This document shows, piece after piece, positions 50,700 through 59,458 of a stretch of 64,000 bases of DNA. Positions within the stretch are counted from its first letter, which is position 1. Each line of letters starts with the position of its first letter. The notes under the pieces are model-generated. The model had not been told where the DNA came from. It did no database searches and saw only the letters and a program-made list of their open reading frames with translations. The position numbers were made by a program, and so were the translations under genes. The DNA lies in assembly GCA_966211455.1 (NCBI GenBank), contig CBIHNI010000008.1, forward strand, positions 124,001-188,000, read 5' to 3'. This DNA is from 21-14-0-10-47-8 sp966211455 (GTDB lineage Bacteria > Bdellovibrionota > Bdellovibrionia > Bdellovibrionales > Bdellovibrionaceae).

Positions 50700-51986
50700 A
50701 TGGCATTGTCAGCAATACAAAGGAAAAATGACCTCAAGCCTTTAATCGAAAATCTGGCGCAATCACGAATCGTCATGCTGGGCGAAGCCAGTCACGGTAC
50801 CAAAGAATTTTATCAATACCGTCGCTGGATTTCGGAAGAGCTGATTGCCGAACATGGCTTTCAATTCATTGCGGTCGAAGGCGACTGGCCGCCGTGCTGG
50901 CATGTGAACCAAAATATCCGCGGTGAACGTCACGACGAACCCAGCGAGGCCATTCTTCGCAGCTTTCAGCGATGGCCGACGTGGATGTGGGCGAATACCG
51001 ACATGGTGGACTTGATTCGTTGGTTGAAAATCTGGAATTTGGAAAGAAAAGCATGGCAGCAAGTCGGCTTTTATGGACTGGATGTTTACTCGCTTTTTGA
51101 ATCGATCGATGAAGTGATGAAAGTGCTCAAGAAAGTCGATCCTGATCTTGCACGGGCGGCGAAAGCGCATTACGCGTGCTTTGAAGTGCATGATCGTGAC
51201 GAGATGGAATACGCCAAATCCTTATGGCAGACCCCAGAAGGCTGTCGGGATGAAGCGATGAGCGTTTTGCGTGAAATCCTGATCGCCCGCATCGAGCTGC
51301 AATCCAAGCATCAGCATCACAACGAGCTTTTCGATGCACAACAAAATGCGCGTATCGTTCGCAATGCCGAAAGCTATTACCGCGCCATGATTCTAGGTGG
51401 GGAAGATTCGTGGAACGTGCGCGATCGCCATATGCTGGAAACTTTGGATCTGCTTTTGAAGCATCACGGGGAAAATTCAAAATGCATCGTGTGGGCTCAT
51501 AACACTCATATCGGTGATTACCGGGCGACGCCGATGTTGGCGGCGGGCAATATCAATATCGGTGGCCTGGCCCGTGAAAAATGGGGGGGCGAACAAGTCG
51601 CCCTTTTGGGATTTGGAACTTATCGCGGCGATGTATTGGCTTCGGACATGTGGGGCGGCGGGATCCGGCGCATGCCGGTGCCAGAGGGGCGCGCCGGCTC
51701 TTACGAGGAGCTTTTGCATCGCCATTGCTTAGAGAACGAAGCGGAAGCGATTTCGCTTTGGTTTCGTGGTGACGAAATGGCGACCGAAAAATGGAAGGAA
51801 GTCCGCGGTCATCGTGCGATTGGTGTCATTTACGATCCTTATCGCGAACGCGGTAACTATGTGCCGACCTCGCTTTCGCAAAGATACGACGGATTTATTT
51901 TCATCGACGAAACCGAAGCGCTGACGCCGCTTGTGCAAAAATTCAATCGGCACGAAATCCCCGAGACTTATCCGGCGGGGATGTAA
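50700..51986 (+). CDS. Erythromycin-esterase-like protein
   Basis: 428 residues. GEASHGTKEFYQ (E29, H32) and EGDWPP (E60) are the conserved active-site motifs of the EreA/EreB fold, and WAHNTHIGD lies further on. The subgroup is broad; most members have unknown substrates, and macrolide activity is not implied. ATG 50700 follows AAGGAG by 7 bases, so longer upstream starts are rejected. Confidence 0.9.
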   Translation: MALSAIQRKNDLKPLIENLAQSRIVMLGEASHGTKEFYQYRRWISEELIAEHGFQFIAVEGDWPPCWHVNQNIRGERHDEPSEAILRSFQRWPTWMWANTDMVDLIRWLKIWNLERKAWQQVGFYGLDVYSLFESIDEVMKVLKKVDPDLARAAKAHYACFEVHDRDEMEYAKSLWQTPEGCRDEAMSVLREILIARIELQSKHQHHNELFDAQQNARIVRNAESYYRAMILGGEDSWNVRDRHMLETLDLLLKHHGENSKCIVWAHNTHIGDYRATPMLAAGNINIGGLAREKWGGEQVALLGFGTYRGDVLASDMWGGGIRRMPVPEGRAGSYEELLHRHCLENEAEAISLWFRGDEMATEKWKEVRGHRAIGVIYDPYRERGNYVPTSLSQRYDGFIFIDETEALTPLVQKFNRHEIPETYPAGM

Positions 51987-51987
51987 T

Positions 51988-52398
51988 CTAGAAATATTTT
52001 TTATGTTCGATGATCAGGCAGCGGTTGGAGACGACCTTGATTCCGGCTTTTTCGGCGCGGGCTTCGGCTTCGGGATTTGAAATTCCCAGCTGCAGCCACA
52101 GAACTTCGACGCCGCCGACGGCAAGAACTTCATCGACCACTTCGGGAACGCGGTCTGAACTGCGGAAGACATCGACGAATTTTCGGTACTCGGCAGGGAC
52201 ATCTTTCAGGCTGTTGTAAATGCGAAACCCGCCGGCTTCGTGTTGGCGTGGGTAGGTGCCGACCATATCCCAGCCATGTTCGCGCATGTATTCTGGAACA
52301 TAGAAGCTGGCTTTTTCAGAGTCGGGGCTCAGCCCGTAGACGGCGAATTTTTTGTATTTCTCGAGAAGGCCTTTGATTTCACGATCTGCGACGTTCAT
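51988..52398 (-). CDS. CoA-binding protein (YccU-like)
   Basis: 136 residues, Rossmann CoA_binding_2 fold: FAVYGLSPDSEKASFYVPEYM, VDVFRSSDRVPEVVDEVLAV and WLQLGISNPEAEARAEKAGIKVV. It probably binds CoA or a related nucleotide; no catalysis known. It converges with the esterase-like gene. Confidence 0.92.
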   Translation of the reverse strand: MNVADREIKGLLEKYKKFAVYGLSPDSEKASFYVPEYMREHGWDMVGTYPRQHEAGGFRIYNSLKDVPAEYRKFVDVFRSSDRVPEVVDEVLAVGGVEVLWLQLGISNPEAEARAEKAGIKVVSNRCLIIEHKKYF

Positions 52399-52461
52399 AA
52401 AAATCCTTTCGGCTGTGAATCACGCTACTCCTAGGGTGAAAGGCGGGAAAGTCCAAAAGCG

Positions 52462-53361
52462 TTAAACCGTGTAAGCTTTCATCAATTCGGCGAGCCAATC
52501 CATGAAGACTTGGACTCGGCGTGCGAGATGACGTCGATGCGGGTAAACCAGTGAGACAGGCATCGGTTCGGCGCGAAATTTCGGCAGAACTTCGATCAGC
52601 GTGCCATCTTTAAGATGCGGACCGGCTCCGACCAGTGGAACTTGAATGATGCCAAGTCCTGCTAAACAACTGGCCATGTACGAATCGGTGCTGTTCACTG
52701 TCATAGTGCCGCTCATTTTTTCGCTGCGATACTTTTCGCCATCGAAATATTCGAAGCCATCGGGTTTCGAGCCCAATGTCGCGACATAATGAATGAGCTG
52801 ATGTTTTTCCAGATCTTGAATCTTCACAGGTTTCCCGTATTTCTTTAAATAACCGGGGCTTGCCACGTTCACCAATGTCAAACTTCCCAAATTTCGCGCA
52901 ATCAATCCCGAATCCACCAGACTTCCCACGCGGATCACGCAATCAAACCCTTCGCGGATCAAATCGACTTTGCGGTCGGTGCTGCTGAGCTCGATTTCGA
53001 TTCCCGGATGCGAACTTAAAAATGTCGGCAGTCCTGGCACCACTAAATTGCGTGCCACACTGTTTGGCATATCGACCCGAATGCGTCCCTTCAGATTGGC
53101 CGCACCTTTTTGAAACATGGACTCAATCTCTTCGGCGTCGGCCAGAAGATCACGGCAGCGCTCAAAGAAGGTCACTCCATCCTGGGTCATCTGGACTTTG
53201 CGGGTTGTTCTTTGCAGCAATCGCGTGCCCATGCTGGCTTCCAATTTTTGCACCGAAGTCGAAATTGTTGCTTTTGGCAGGCCTAAACTTTCTGCCGCTT
53301 TGGTGAAACTTTCCAGCTCGGCGACCCGAACGTAGATTTTCATGGCTTCCAGGCGATCCAT
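52462..53361 (-). CDS. LysR-family regulator
   Basis: 299 residues. N-terminal HTH (FTKAAESLGLPKATISTSVQKLEASMGTRLLQRTTRKVQMT) and a periplasmic-binding-like effector domain. It is divergent from the SDR gene at 53483, with a T-N-A dyad between them, so it probably regulates that SDR. Confidence 0.94.
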   Translation of the reverse strand: MDRLEAMKIYVRVAELESFTKAAESLGLPKATISTSVQKLEASMGTRLLQRTTRKVQMTQDGVTFFERCRDLLADAEEIESMFQKGAANLKGRIRVDMPNSVARNLVVPGLPTFLSSHPGIEIELSSTDRKVDLIREGFDCVIRVGSLVDSGLIARNLGSLTLVNVASPGYLKKYGKPVKIQDLEKHQLIHYVATLGSKPDGFEYFDGEKYRSEKMSGTMTVNSTDSYMASCLAGLGIIQVPLVGAGPHLKDGTLIEVLPKFRAEPMPVSLVYPHRRHLARRVQVFMDWLAELMKAYTV

Positions 53362-53379
53362 TGGGCTTCCCTCTGTGAT

Positions 53380-53398
53380 TGTTCATAAAATGCGAACA
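53380..53398. promoter_or_regulatory. LysR binding-site candidate
   Basis: TGTTC-N9-GAACA dyad 18 bp before the LysR start and 84 bp before the SDR start; fits the T-N11-A rule of LysR recognition sites. Confidence 0.6.
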
Positions 53399-53482
53399 GT
53401 ATGTATATAAATTGCCTATTTATCAATTATTTAAAGAACAATATCCTAGAGCCAGATGAACCCCACTTTCAAAGGAGAAAGT

Positions 53483-54235
53483 ATGAAAATCGCATTGATC
53501 ACAGGTGGCAGCCGAGGCTTGGGAAAAAGCGCGGCTCTGCATCTAGCACAAAAAGGAATCGACGTTATTTTGACCTACAATCAACAAAAGGCCGACGCGG
53601 ACGCCGTGGTAAAAGAAATCGAAGGTCTGGGTCGTAAAGCTTTGGCCCTGCAATTGGACGTGGGCCAAAGTAAATCTTTCGCCGCCTTCGCTGAAGCGGT
53701 GAAAGACGGATTGAAAACAAAATGGAACCAAGACCGATTTGACTTTCTAATTAACAACGCTGGCGTGGGCGCCCACACACCATTTGCCGAAACCACCGAA
53801 GAGCAATTCGACAATCTGACGAATATCCATTTCAAAGGAGTCTTCTTTCTGACGCAAAAACTTTTGCCGGTCTTAAACGATGGTGGCCGCATCATCAATC
53901 TTTCGACAGGCCTAGCGCGTTTCTCGCTTCCGGGCTACAGCGCTTATGCTTCAATGAAAGGTGCTATCGAAGTTCTGACCAAGTATCTGGCGAAAGAGCT
54001 GGGGCCGCGAAAAATCGCGGTGAATGTGGTGGCTCCGGGTGCGATCGAAACTGATTTTGGCGGCGGCCGAGTGCGAGATCAAAAAGATCTGAATGCTTTC
54101 GTCGCTTCTCAAACGGCTTTGGGCCGCACCGGTCTGCCTGATGACATCGGCGGCCTAATTGCCACCCTCTGCACGGAAGACGCAAGGTGGATCAATGCCC
54201 AGCGCATTGAAGCTTCGGGCGGAATGTTTTTGTAA
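53483..54235 (+). CDS. Short-chain dehydrogenase/reductase
   Basis: 250 residues, classical SDR: TGGSRGLGK (cofactor), NNAG, a YSAYASMKGAIE active-site Tyr and Lys, and PGAIETDF. Closest in look to 3-oxoacyl-ACP-reductase-like SDRs. GGAGAAAG precedes ATG 53483. Probable target of the LysR gene. Confidence 0.93.
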   Translation: MKIALITGGSRGLGKSAALHLAQKGIDVILTYNQQKADADAVVKEIEGLGRKALALQLDVGQSKSFAAFAEAVKDGLKTKWNQDRFDFLINNAGVGAHTPFAETTEEQFDNLTNIHFKGVFFLTQKLLPVLNDGGRIINLSTGLARFSLPGYSAYASMKGAIEVLTKYLAKELGPRKIAVNVVAPGAIETDFGGGRVRDQKDLNAFVASQTALGRTGLPDDIGGLIATLCTEDARWINAQRIEASGGMFL

Positions 54236-54341
54236 TCGCGATGGAACAAGCGTTGCACCTTCTTGAAGAAAAGAATCCCAAGGAGGCAGCTTGCCACACG
54301 TTCAGGCTGAGCCTCTTTTCGTTCGCGGGAGGCTCTGCATT

Positions 54342-55745
54342 ATGACACAAAAAAAATATGACGTTTTAATTCTAGGGGCGGGTGCGGCCGGTTTGGCCTG
54401 TGCCCGCAAGTTGTTAGAAAAGAATCTCAACATCCAAGTCATCGAAGCCAGGCCCCGCGCGGGTGGGAGAATGCTCAGTCTGCAAAAGCCGGGTTCTGCC
54501 ATGCCGATCGAGCTCGGGGCTGAATTCATCCATGGCGCACCGGAAAGCACTTTGGATTTGATGCGAACATTTTCGCTTCCGTTCTATGATATTCAAGATT
54601 CACATTTGCATTGGACCGGCAAAAAAATGACCGAGCTGCCACAGTTTTTCGAGAAGATCGAAGCGCTGAACGCCAAGCTTGCAAAGACAAAAAGTAAAGA
54701 CGCTTCGGTCGGACAGTTTTTGCGCTCCCAAAAAAGCTTATCGCCACAGTGGAAGCAACTGTACCGTCGATTTATCGAAGGCTTTCAGTCCGCCGATATC
54801 GAAGTCATCAGTCAGCAAGCGCTGAGCTACGAGCCCGAACAAAGTGCCGCGACCGAGCTCAACGGCACCAACATGTTTCGGCTGGCGCGTGGATATTCAG
54901 AATTGATCGAACGTCTCAGCGAAACGCTGCTACAAAAAGACATTCTAAAACTGAATCTGTGCGTAAAGAAAATTCGGTGGTCACAAAACGATGTCCAAGT
55001 CGAATGCCAATCCGATTTCGGTGACGAGCGGGTTATCTTCCACGCTTCGAAACTGGTGGTGACTTTACCTCTCGGCGTTTTAAAAAATCAGCACGAGACA
55101 TCGAAGATCGAATGGACTCCGCTGCCGACACAACTGGATTCGATTCTCGACGCGATGGAAATGGGAAACGTGCAGCGATTGGTTTTTCGCTTTCGCACAC
55201 GGTTTTGGGAAGAGCTCGCCACAGACAAACCCTTGTCGTTCATTCACATGCAAGAAGACTGCGACTTCCCGACATGGTGGACCTTGGCGCCGATTCGCTC
55301 GACCACCTTGGTCGCTTGGCAAGGTGGGCCGCGCGCCAAAACTATGTCTCAGTGGAGCAAATCCGAGCGCATCCGCGCCGCTTTGCAGACCTTGTCGCAA
55401 TGGAGTGGAAGACCCGTTTCCTGGCTGATGCAAGAGATGGAATTTTGTGAAACTCATGATTGGAATCAAGATCCCTTCAGTCTAGGGGCCTACAGCTACA
55501 TCAAGGTCGATGGTCTACAGCTTGCGCAGAAATTTTCACAGCCTGTTTCAAACACCCTCTATTTTGCCGGAGAAGCCACCTGCATGGGCGAAGCCCGCGG
55601 CACGGTCCATGGTGCGATCGAATCCGGCCAGCGCGCAGCCGAGCAAATTTTGAAATCACCAACCGAGCGGAAATCCAAAACACGCCCGTTCAAATCTCGA
55701 AAACCCCATCATGCAAAGGACACACATCATGCGCAAAAACACTGA
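54342..55745 (+). CDS. FAD-dependent amine oxidase
   Basis: 467 residues. LILGAGAAGLACARKL (FAD), RPRAGGRML, IELGAEFIHG, and the C-terminal YFAGEATCMGEARGTVHGAIESG are the monoamine/polyamine oxidase signature. The last 30 residues are basic and His-rich. It would oxidise an amine, releasing H2O2. ATG 54342 follows GGGAGG. It overlaps the SDR gene by 17 bases. Confidence 0.92.
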   Translation: MTQKKYDVLILGAGAAGLACARKLLEKNLNIQVIEARPRAGGRMLSLQKPGSAMPIELGAEFIHGAPESTLDLMRTFSLPFYDIQDSHLHWTGKKMTELPQFFEKIEALNAKLAKTKSKDASVGQFLRSQKSLSPQWKQLYRRFIEGFQSADIEVISQQALSYEPEQSAATELNGTNMFRLARGYSELIERLSETLLQKDILKLNLCVKKIRWSQNDVQVECQSDFGDERVIFHASKLVVTLPLGVLKNQHETSKIEWTPLPTQLDSILDAMEMGNVQRLVFRFRTRFWEELATDKPLSFIHMQEDCDFPTWWTLAPIRSTTLVAWQGGPRAKTMSQWSKSERIRAALQTLSQWSGRPVSWLMQEMEFCETHDWNQDPFSLGAYSYIKVDGLQLAQKFSQPVSNTLYFAGEATCMGEARGTVHGAIESGQRAAEQILKSPTERKSKTRPFKSRKPHHAKDTHHAQKH

Positions 55746-56619
55746 AACCGAAAAACGAAAGCCGAAGCCGCCATTCCCCGGACAGAAGCAAAAATCACCG
55801 GGTCTTGAAGCCAAGATCCGCCCCCGTCCCAAATTCCAAGCGGTGAATTACAAAGCCGCCGGAAAATTAGAAGGGAAGAAAGCTTTGATCACGGGCGGGG
55901 ATAGCGGCATCGGTCGCGCCGTCGCGGTTCTATATGCCAAAGAAGGCGCGGATGTGGCGATCACCTTTTTGCCAGAAGAAATCCGGGACGCCGAAGAAAC
56001 CAAAGAGTTTATCGAGGGTCTGGGACGCAAATGCCATTTGATCGAAGGCGATTTGATGGAAGAAGAATTCTGCATCGAAGCGGTGGAAACGGCCGTCGAT
56101 TATCTGGGTGGACTGGATATCTTGGTCAGCAATGCCGCCCACCAGATGCGCAAAGAATCCTTAGAAGAAATCACCGCTGAAGAGTGGGATCGCACCTTCC
56201 GTACGAATGTGTATGCCTATTTCTTTTTAGCCAAGGCGGCCTTAAAACACATGAAGGCAGGCTCGGCGATCATCGCCACCAGTTCTGAAACGGCGATGAT
56301 GGGTCCAAAAGAACTTCCGGATTACTCGGCAACGAAAGGTGCGATCAACACCTTCACCAAGTCGTTAGCGCAGATGTTGGCAAAAAAGAAAATCCGCGTG
56401 AATGCCGTGGCGCCGGGTCCGGTGTGGACTCCGCTGAATGTCTCGGATGAAGGAACGGGCAAAGAGAAAGTGAAAAAATTTGGAAAGGATCAACCGATCG
56501 GTCGACCCGCACAGCCCGAAGAAATTGCGCCCGCTTACGTGTTCTTGGCGTCGGAAGCGGATTCGAGCTACATCACCGGTGCAATTTTAGCCGAGACCGG
56601 CGGTTTGCCGATCTCATAA
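55729..56619 (+). CDS. Short-chain dehydrogenase (YhdF/GsiB-like)
   Basis: 296 residues with a basic, Pro-rich 40-residue N-terminal tail, then a classical SDR: TGGDSGIGRAVAVLYAKEGADVAI, NAAH, SSETAMMGP..YSATKGAIN, and PGPVWTPLN. This is the long-tailed group often called glucose-1-dehydrogenase-like, seen in stress regulons. ATG 55729 is chosen (AAGGAC before it). Coupled to the amine oxidase. Confidence 0.92.
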   Translation: MRKNTETEKRKPKPPFPGQKQKSPGLEAKIRPRPKFQAVNYKAAGKLEGKKALITGGDSGIGRAVAVLYAKEGADVAITFLPEEIRDAEETKEFIEGLGRKCHLIEGDLMEEEFCIEAVETAVDYLGGLDILVSNAAHQMRKESLEEITAEEWDRTFRTNVYAYFFLAKAALKHMKAGSAIIATSSETAMMGPKELPDYSATKGAINTFTKSLAQMLAKKKIRVNAVAPGPVWTPLNVSDEGTGKEKVKKFGKDQPIGRPAQPEEIAPAYVFLASEADSSYITGAILAETGGLPIS

Positions 56620-56633
56620 GTCAGAAGATTGAA

Positions 56634-57281
56634 TCAGATTTCCAGTTGTTTAAACTGATTGGAAGCGTCGTCATATTCCCACAGCTGGCCTTGCTCGAGA
56701 TCGAAATAGATTCCGAGCACGGTCAGATGACGATCCTTGATCGCTTCTTTGACGAATGGGAAGGTTTGCAGGTTCTGCAGGGAAACTTTGATCGATTCCA
56801 TTTCCGCTAAACGCCAACGGGCTTCTTCGTCGACGACGGTCGCATTGGCCAGCACGCGGGTGCGGGCTTCTTCGGCGATACTCATCCACTGGCCGACGAA
56901 GCTGTTGGATTCAGTCACCCCACGCATCAGCGCCAAGATGCCGCCGCACTGACGGTGTCCCATGATGATGATGTTTTCAACGCGCAGATTGACCACCGCA
57001 AATTCAATGGCCGAGCTGGTTCCGTGGAAACCGACCGAAGAAGGTTCACAGGGCGGAACCAAGTTGGCGATATTTCGCACCACAAAGATTTCACCAGGTG
57101 AAGCGTCCGTTAAAATCGCCGGATCGACGCGCGAATCACTGCAGCCGATCAGCAATGTCTTGGGTGTTTGGCCCACAGACGACAGACGGTGGTAAAGTGA
57201 ATGCTCGGGATCGGGAGAAAGGAAATATTTCTCGCGAAATCTTCGAAATCCAGCCAAGAGGCGAATAATAGGCTTGTTCAT
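56634..57281 (-). CDS. Beta-carbonic anhydrase
   Basis: 215 residues. Zinc ligands C47, H108 and C111, with D49 and R51 of the CSDSR dyad. It interconverts CO2 and bicarbonate. Because D49 is the third visible polar partner it can be the type whose D can cap the zinc. ATG 57281 follows GGGGG by 6 bases. Confidence 0.95.
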   Translation of the reverse strand: MNKPIIRLLAGFRRFREKYFLSPDPEHSLYHRLSSVGQTPKTLLIGCSDSRVDPAILTDASPGEIFVVRNIANLVPPCEPSSVGFHGTSSAIEFAVVNLRVENIIIMGHRQCGGILALMRGVTESNSFVGQWMSIAEEARTRVLANATVVDEEARWRLAEMESIKVSLQNLQTFPFVKEAIKDRHLTVLGIYFDLEQGQLWEYDDASNQFKQLEI

Positions 57282-57388
57282 GGATGCCCCCGAGTAAGCC
57301 ACAATCTGAGCCCAGGCTCAATCGAAAGCTTATCATTACGCCTTGCCACTCATTGCAATGCAACGGACACTGTTGGCAAGAGGTCATC

Positions 57389-57751
57389 ATGGAACTTTTA
57401 TCAAAGATTTTGATCGCACTTGTGGCGTTTTTGCACTTTTACTTCTTGGTTTTAGAGATGTTTTTATGGACCAAGCCAAAGGGTTTAAAGGTTTTCCGCC
57501 AAAGCCTGGCGCAAGCTCAGGCGTCAGCCAAACTGGCGGCCAATCAGGGGCTTTACAATGGTTTTTTGTCGGCCGGACTGATCTGGAGTTTGATCCAAAC
57601 CACTCCCGAGTTTGCGCATTCTTTGCAAATCTTTTTCCTGGGTTGCGTAATTGTGGCAGGTCTTTACGGTGCTTACAGTGTGAATAAAAAGATCTTTTTT
57701 GTTCAAGCCCTGCCGGCGCTGATCGCCTTGGGGCTTTTATTCTTGGTTTAA
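57389..57751 (+). CDS. DUF1304 family membrane protein
   Basis: 120 residues, four predicted membrane segments. VAFLHFYFLVLEMFLWTKPKG and NQGLYNGFLSAGLIW are the DUF1304 markers. Function unknown. It overlaps the end of the ankyrin gene by 4 bases. Confidence 0.92.
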   Translation: MELLSKILIALVAFLHFYFLVLEMFLWTKPKGLKVFRQSLAQAQASAKLAANQGLYNGFLSAGLIWSLIQTTPEFAHSLQIFFLGCVIVAGLYGAYSVNKKIFFVQALPALIALGLLFLV

Positions 57752-58251
57752 GCTTCGTTGGGAACACGGAGCGATTTTGATTTTTGAAATCGGCTCAGCA
57801 AAATTTTAAAGAAGCCGACTGCGCGGCTCACGGGTTCTGCGTGTGAATGGTAGGTCCGAAGCAAATCCATCACATCGCTGCGACCAAACGTATTGGCAAA
57901 ATCAAAGGCCGTCATTCCGGAAGAGTTGCGAACCGTCGGATCCGCGCCGGATTCCAGAAGCAGACGAGCCAGTTCAAGATGCCCTTTGAAGGCGGCGCCC
58001 ATCAAAATACTGTTACCCGAAAAATCGGAGCTATTGGCGTCAGCACCTAAATCCAAAAGCAAAGCGGCCGCTTCTTGCTGGCCACCGTAAACGGCCAACA
58101 TCAAGGGCGAGTATCCACGGTGGTCGCGCTCGTTGAGATCGGCACCATGGTTCACGAAATAAGAGATGCTATGCAACTGGCCGGATTTGGCTGCGGTCCA
58201 GAGGGTTTCGTTCGATTGCATTGTCTTTTTGTAGTCATCCCAGCTGCGCAT
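57748..58251 (-). CDS. Ankyrin-repeat protein (AnkB-like)
   Basis: 167 residues with about three to four ankyrin repeats (SISYFVNHGADLNERDHRGYSPLMLAVYGGQQEAAALLLDLGAD... HLELARLLLESGADPTVRNSSGMTAF). No signal peptide. Ankyrin genes next to catalase genes occur in Pseudomonas (katB-ankB), where the protein protects catalase activity. GGGAGG precedes ATG 58251. It diverges from oxyR. Confidence 0.9.
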   Translation of the reverse strand: MRSWDDYKKTMQSNETLWTAAKSGQLHSISYFVNHGADLNERDHRGYSPLMLAVYGGQQEAAALLLDLGADANSSDFSGNSILMGAAFKGHLELARLLLESGADPTVRNSSGMTAFDFANTFGRSDVMDLLRTYHSHAEPVSRAVGFFKILLSRFQKSKSLRVPNEA

Positions 58252-58346
58252 AGCACCTCCCAAGGGGTTTGTTTCGATCCTGTTGGGATCTCTTTCAGGA
58301 TCGGCGGGATTCGGATAGAAATAAAATATGGATTTTTTATATTATT

Positions 58347-58361
58347 ATAGGTTAAAACTAT
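58347..58361. promoter_or_regulatory. OxyR-type site before oxyR and the ankyrin gene
   Basis: ATAGGTTAAAACTAT fits the OxyR element ATAG-N-T-N3-A-N-CTAT exactly. It ends 3 bases before the oxyR ATG and 95 bp before the ankyrin start, so it can serve both. Confidence 0.75.
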
Positions 58362-58364
58362 CAT

Positions 58365-59333
58365 ATGACCCTGGATCAATTGCGATACGCTTTGGAACTG
58401 CAAAAGACCCGCCATTTCTCGAAGGCGGCGGATAACTGCTTTATCACACAGCCGTCTTTATCGATCCAAATTGCGAAACTTGAAGACGAACTGGGCATGA
58501 AGCTCTTTGTGCGCACCCGCGCAGGCGTCGAAGTCACCGAGTATGGAGAAGAGCTTCTCAAGCAGGCGCGTCTCATTATCGACGAGACGGAAAGACTGTC
58601 TCAAAAAGCGCATGATCTCAAAGGCGAAGTGCAGGGGAGCTTTCGCCTGGGAATTATTTCGACCCTGGCGCCTTCGCTTTTGCCCTTGTTTGCGGCCCGC
58701 TTTGACCGCAAATATCCGAAAGTTCAGCTCAGCATCATGGAAGAGCGCACCGAGCGTCTGGTCCACGATATCGATCAAGGAAAACTGGATGCTGCGATTT
58801 TGTCGACACCGTCCAAAGCGCCAGAGTCATTGGTGGAAAAAGTGCTTTTCTATGAGCCATTTGTGCTTTTTGGTTCCGATGGCAGTCCGATTTTGGAAAA
58901 GAAAAAAGCCAGTGTCGAGCAGATCTCGTCCGATGAAATCCTGCTTTTGGACGAGACCCACTGTCTGCGCGATCAGGTGCTGCAGCTTTGCAAGGCTCAG
59001 TCGGCTTCAGCCAAGCAAAAGCTTCGCATCCAATCGGCAAGCTTGCAGACCCTGGTTGAATTGATCCGCCGGAATGAAGGCTACACGCTGTTGCCGGCGT
59101 TGTCGGCCGAGCTTTTAACCCCTGGTGAACGCAATAAAAATGTCCGTCATTTTGATAAACCCCTCCCTTCCCGCAAGGTGAGCCTGGTGTTTCACCAGGC
59201 TCGCCTCAAGCGCTCGATCGTCGAGGCCTTGGCCGAAACGATTTCCGCGTCTTTGCCGGACCAGGTCTTTACCGCCCATGCGCGGGGAGACCTGCGCGTT
59301 CTTTCGCCAAACCCGGATCATTTCGAGATCTAG
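58365..59333 (+). CDS. oxyR: Hydrogen-peroxide sensor and activator OxyR
   Basis: 322 residues, LysR type. The HTH is at about 18-40 (FSKAADNCFITQPSLSIQIAKLEDELG). The redox cysteines are C200 and C209 in DETHCLRDQVLQLC, the same nine-residue spacing as C199/C208 of E. coli OxyR, so it senses H2O2 by disulfide formation. There is no Shine-Dalgarno before the ATG and the OxyR site abuts it, so the message may be leaderless. Next to catalase. Confidence 0.93.
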   Translation: MTLDQLRYALELQKTRHFSKAADNCFITQPSLSIQIAKLEDELGMKLFVRTRAGVEVTEYGEELLKQARLIIDETERLSQKAHDLKGEVQGSFRLGIISTLAPSLLPLFAARFDRKYPKVQLSIMEERTERLVHDIDQGKLDAAILSTPSKAPESLVEKVLFYEPFVLFGSDGSPILEKKKASVEQISSDEILLLDETHCLRDQVLQLCKAQSASAKQKLRIQSASLQTLVELIRRNEGYTLLPALSAELLTPGERNKNVRHFDKPLPSRKVSLVFHQARLKRSIVEALAETISASLPDQVFTAHARGDLRVLSPNPDHFEI

Positions 59334-59359
59334 ATAAACTATTGAATCATTTAAATACG

Positions 59360-59374
59360 ATAGTTTTAAACTAT
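59360..59374. promoter_or_regulatory. OxyR-type site before catalase
   Basis: ATAGTTTTAAACTAT fits ATAG-N-T-N3-A-N-CTAT exactly, 84 bp before the catalase ATG and next to a half site (CTAT at 59339-59342). Confidence 0.75.
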
Positions 59375-59458
59375 TAAGGAATCGCTACTTCCAATTTCAA
59401 ATGGAAGGGCATTTCGTCGATCCTAGACATGTAACTTTGCACAGCAAGGAGAAGACAC

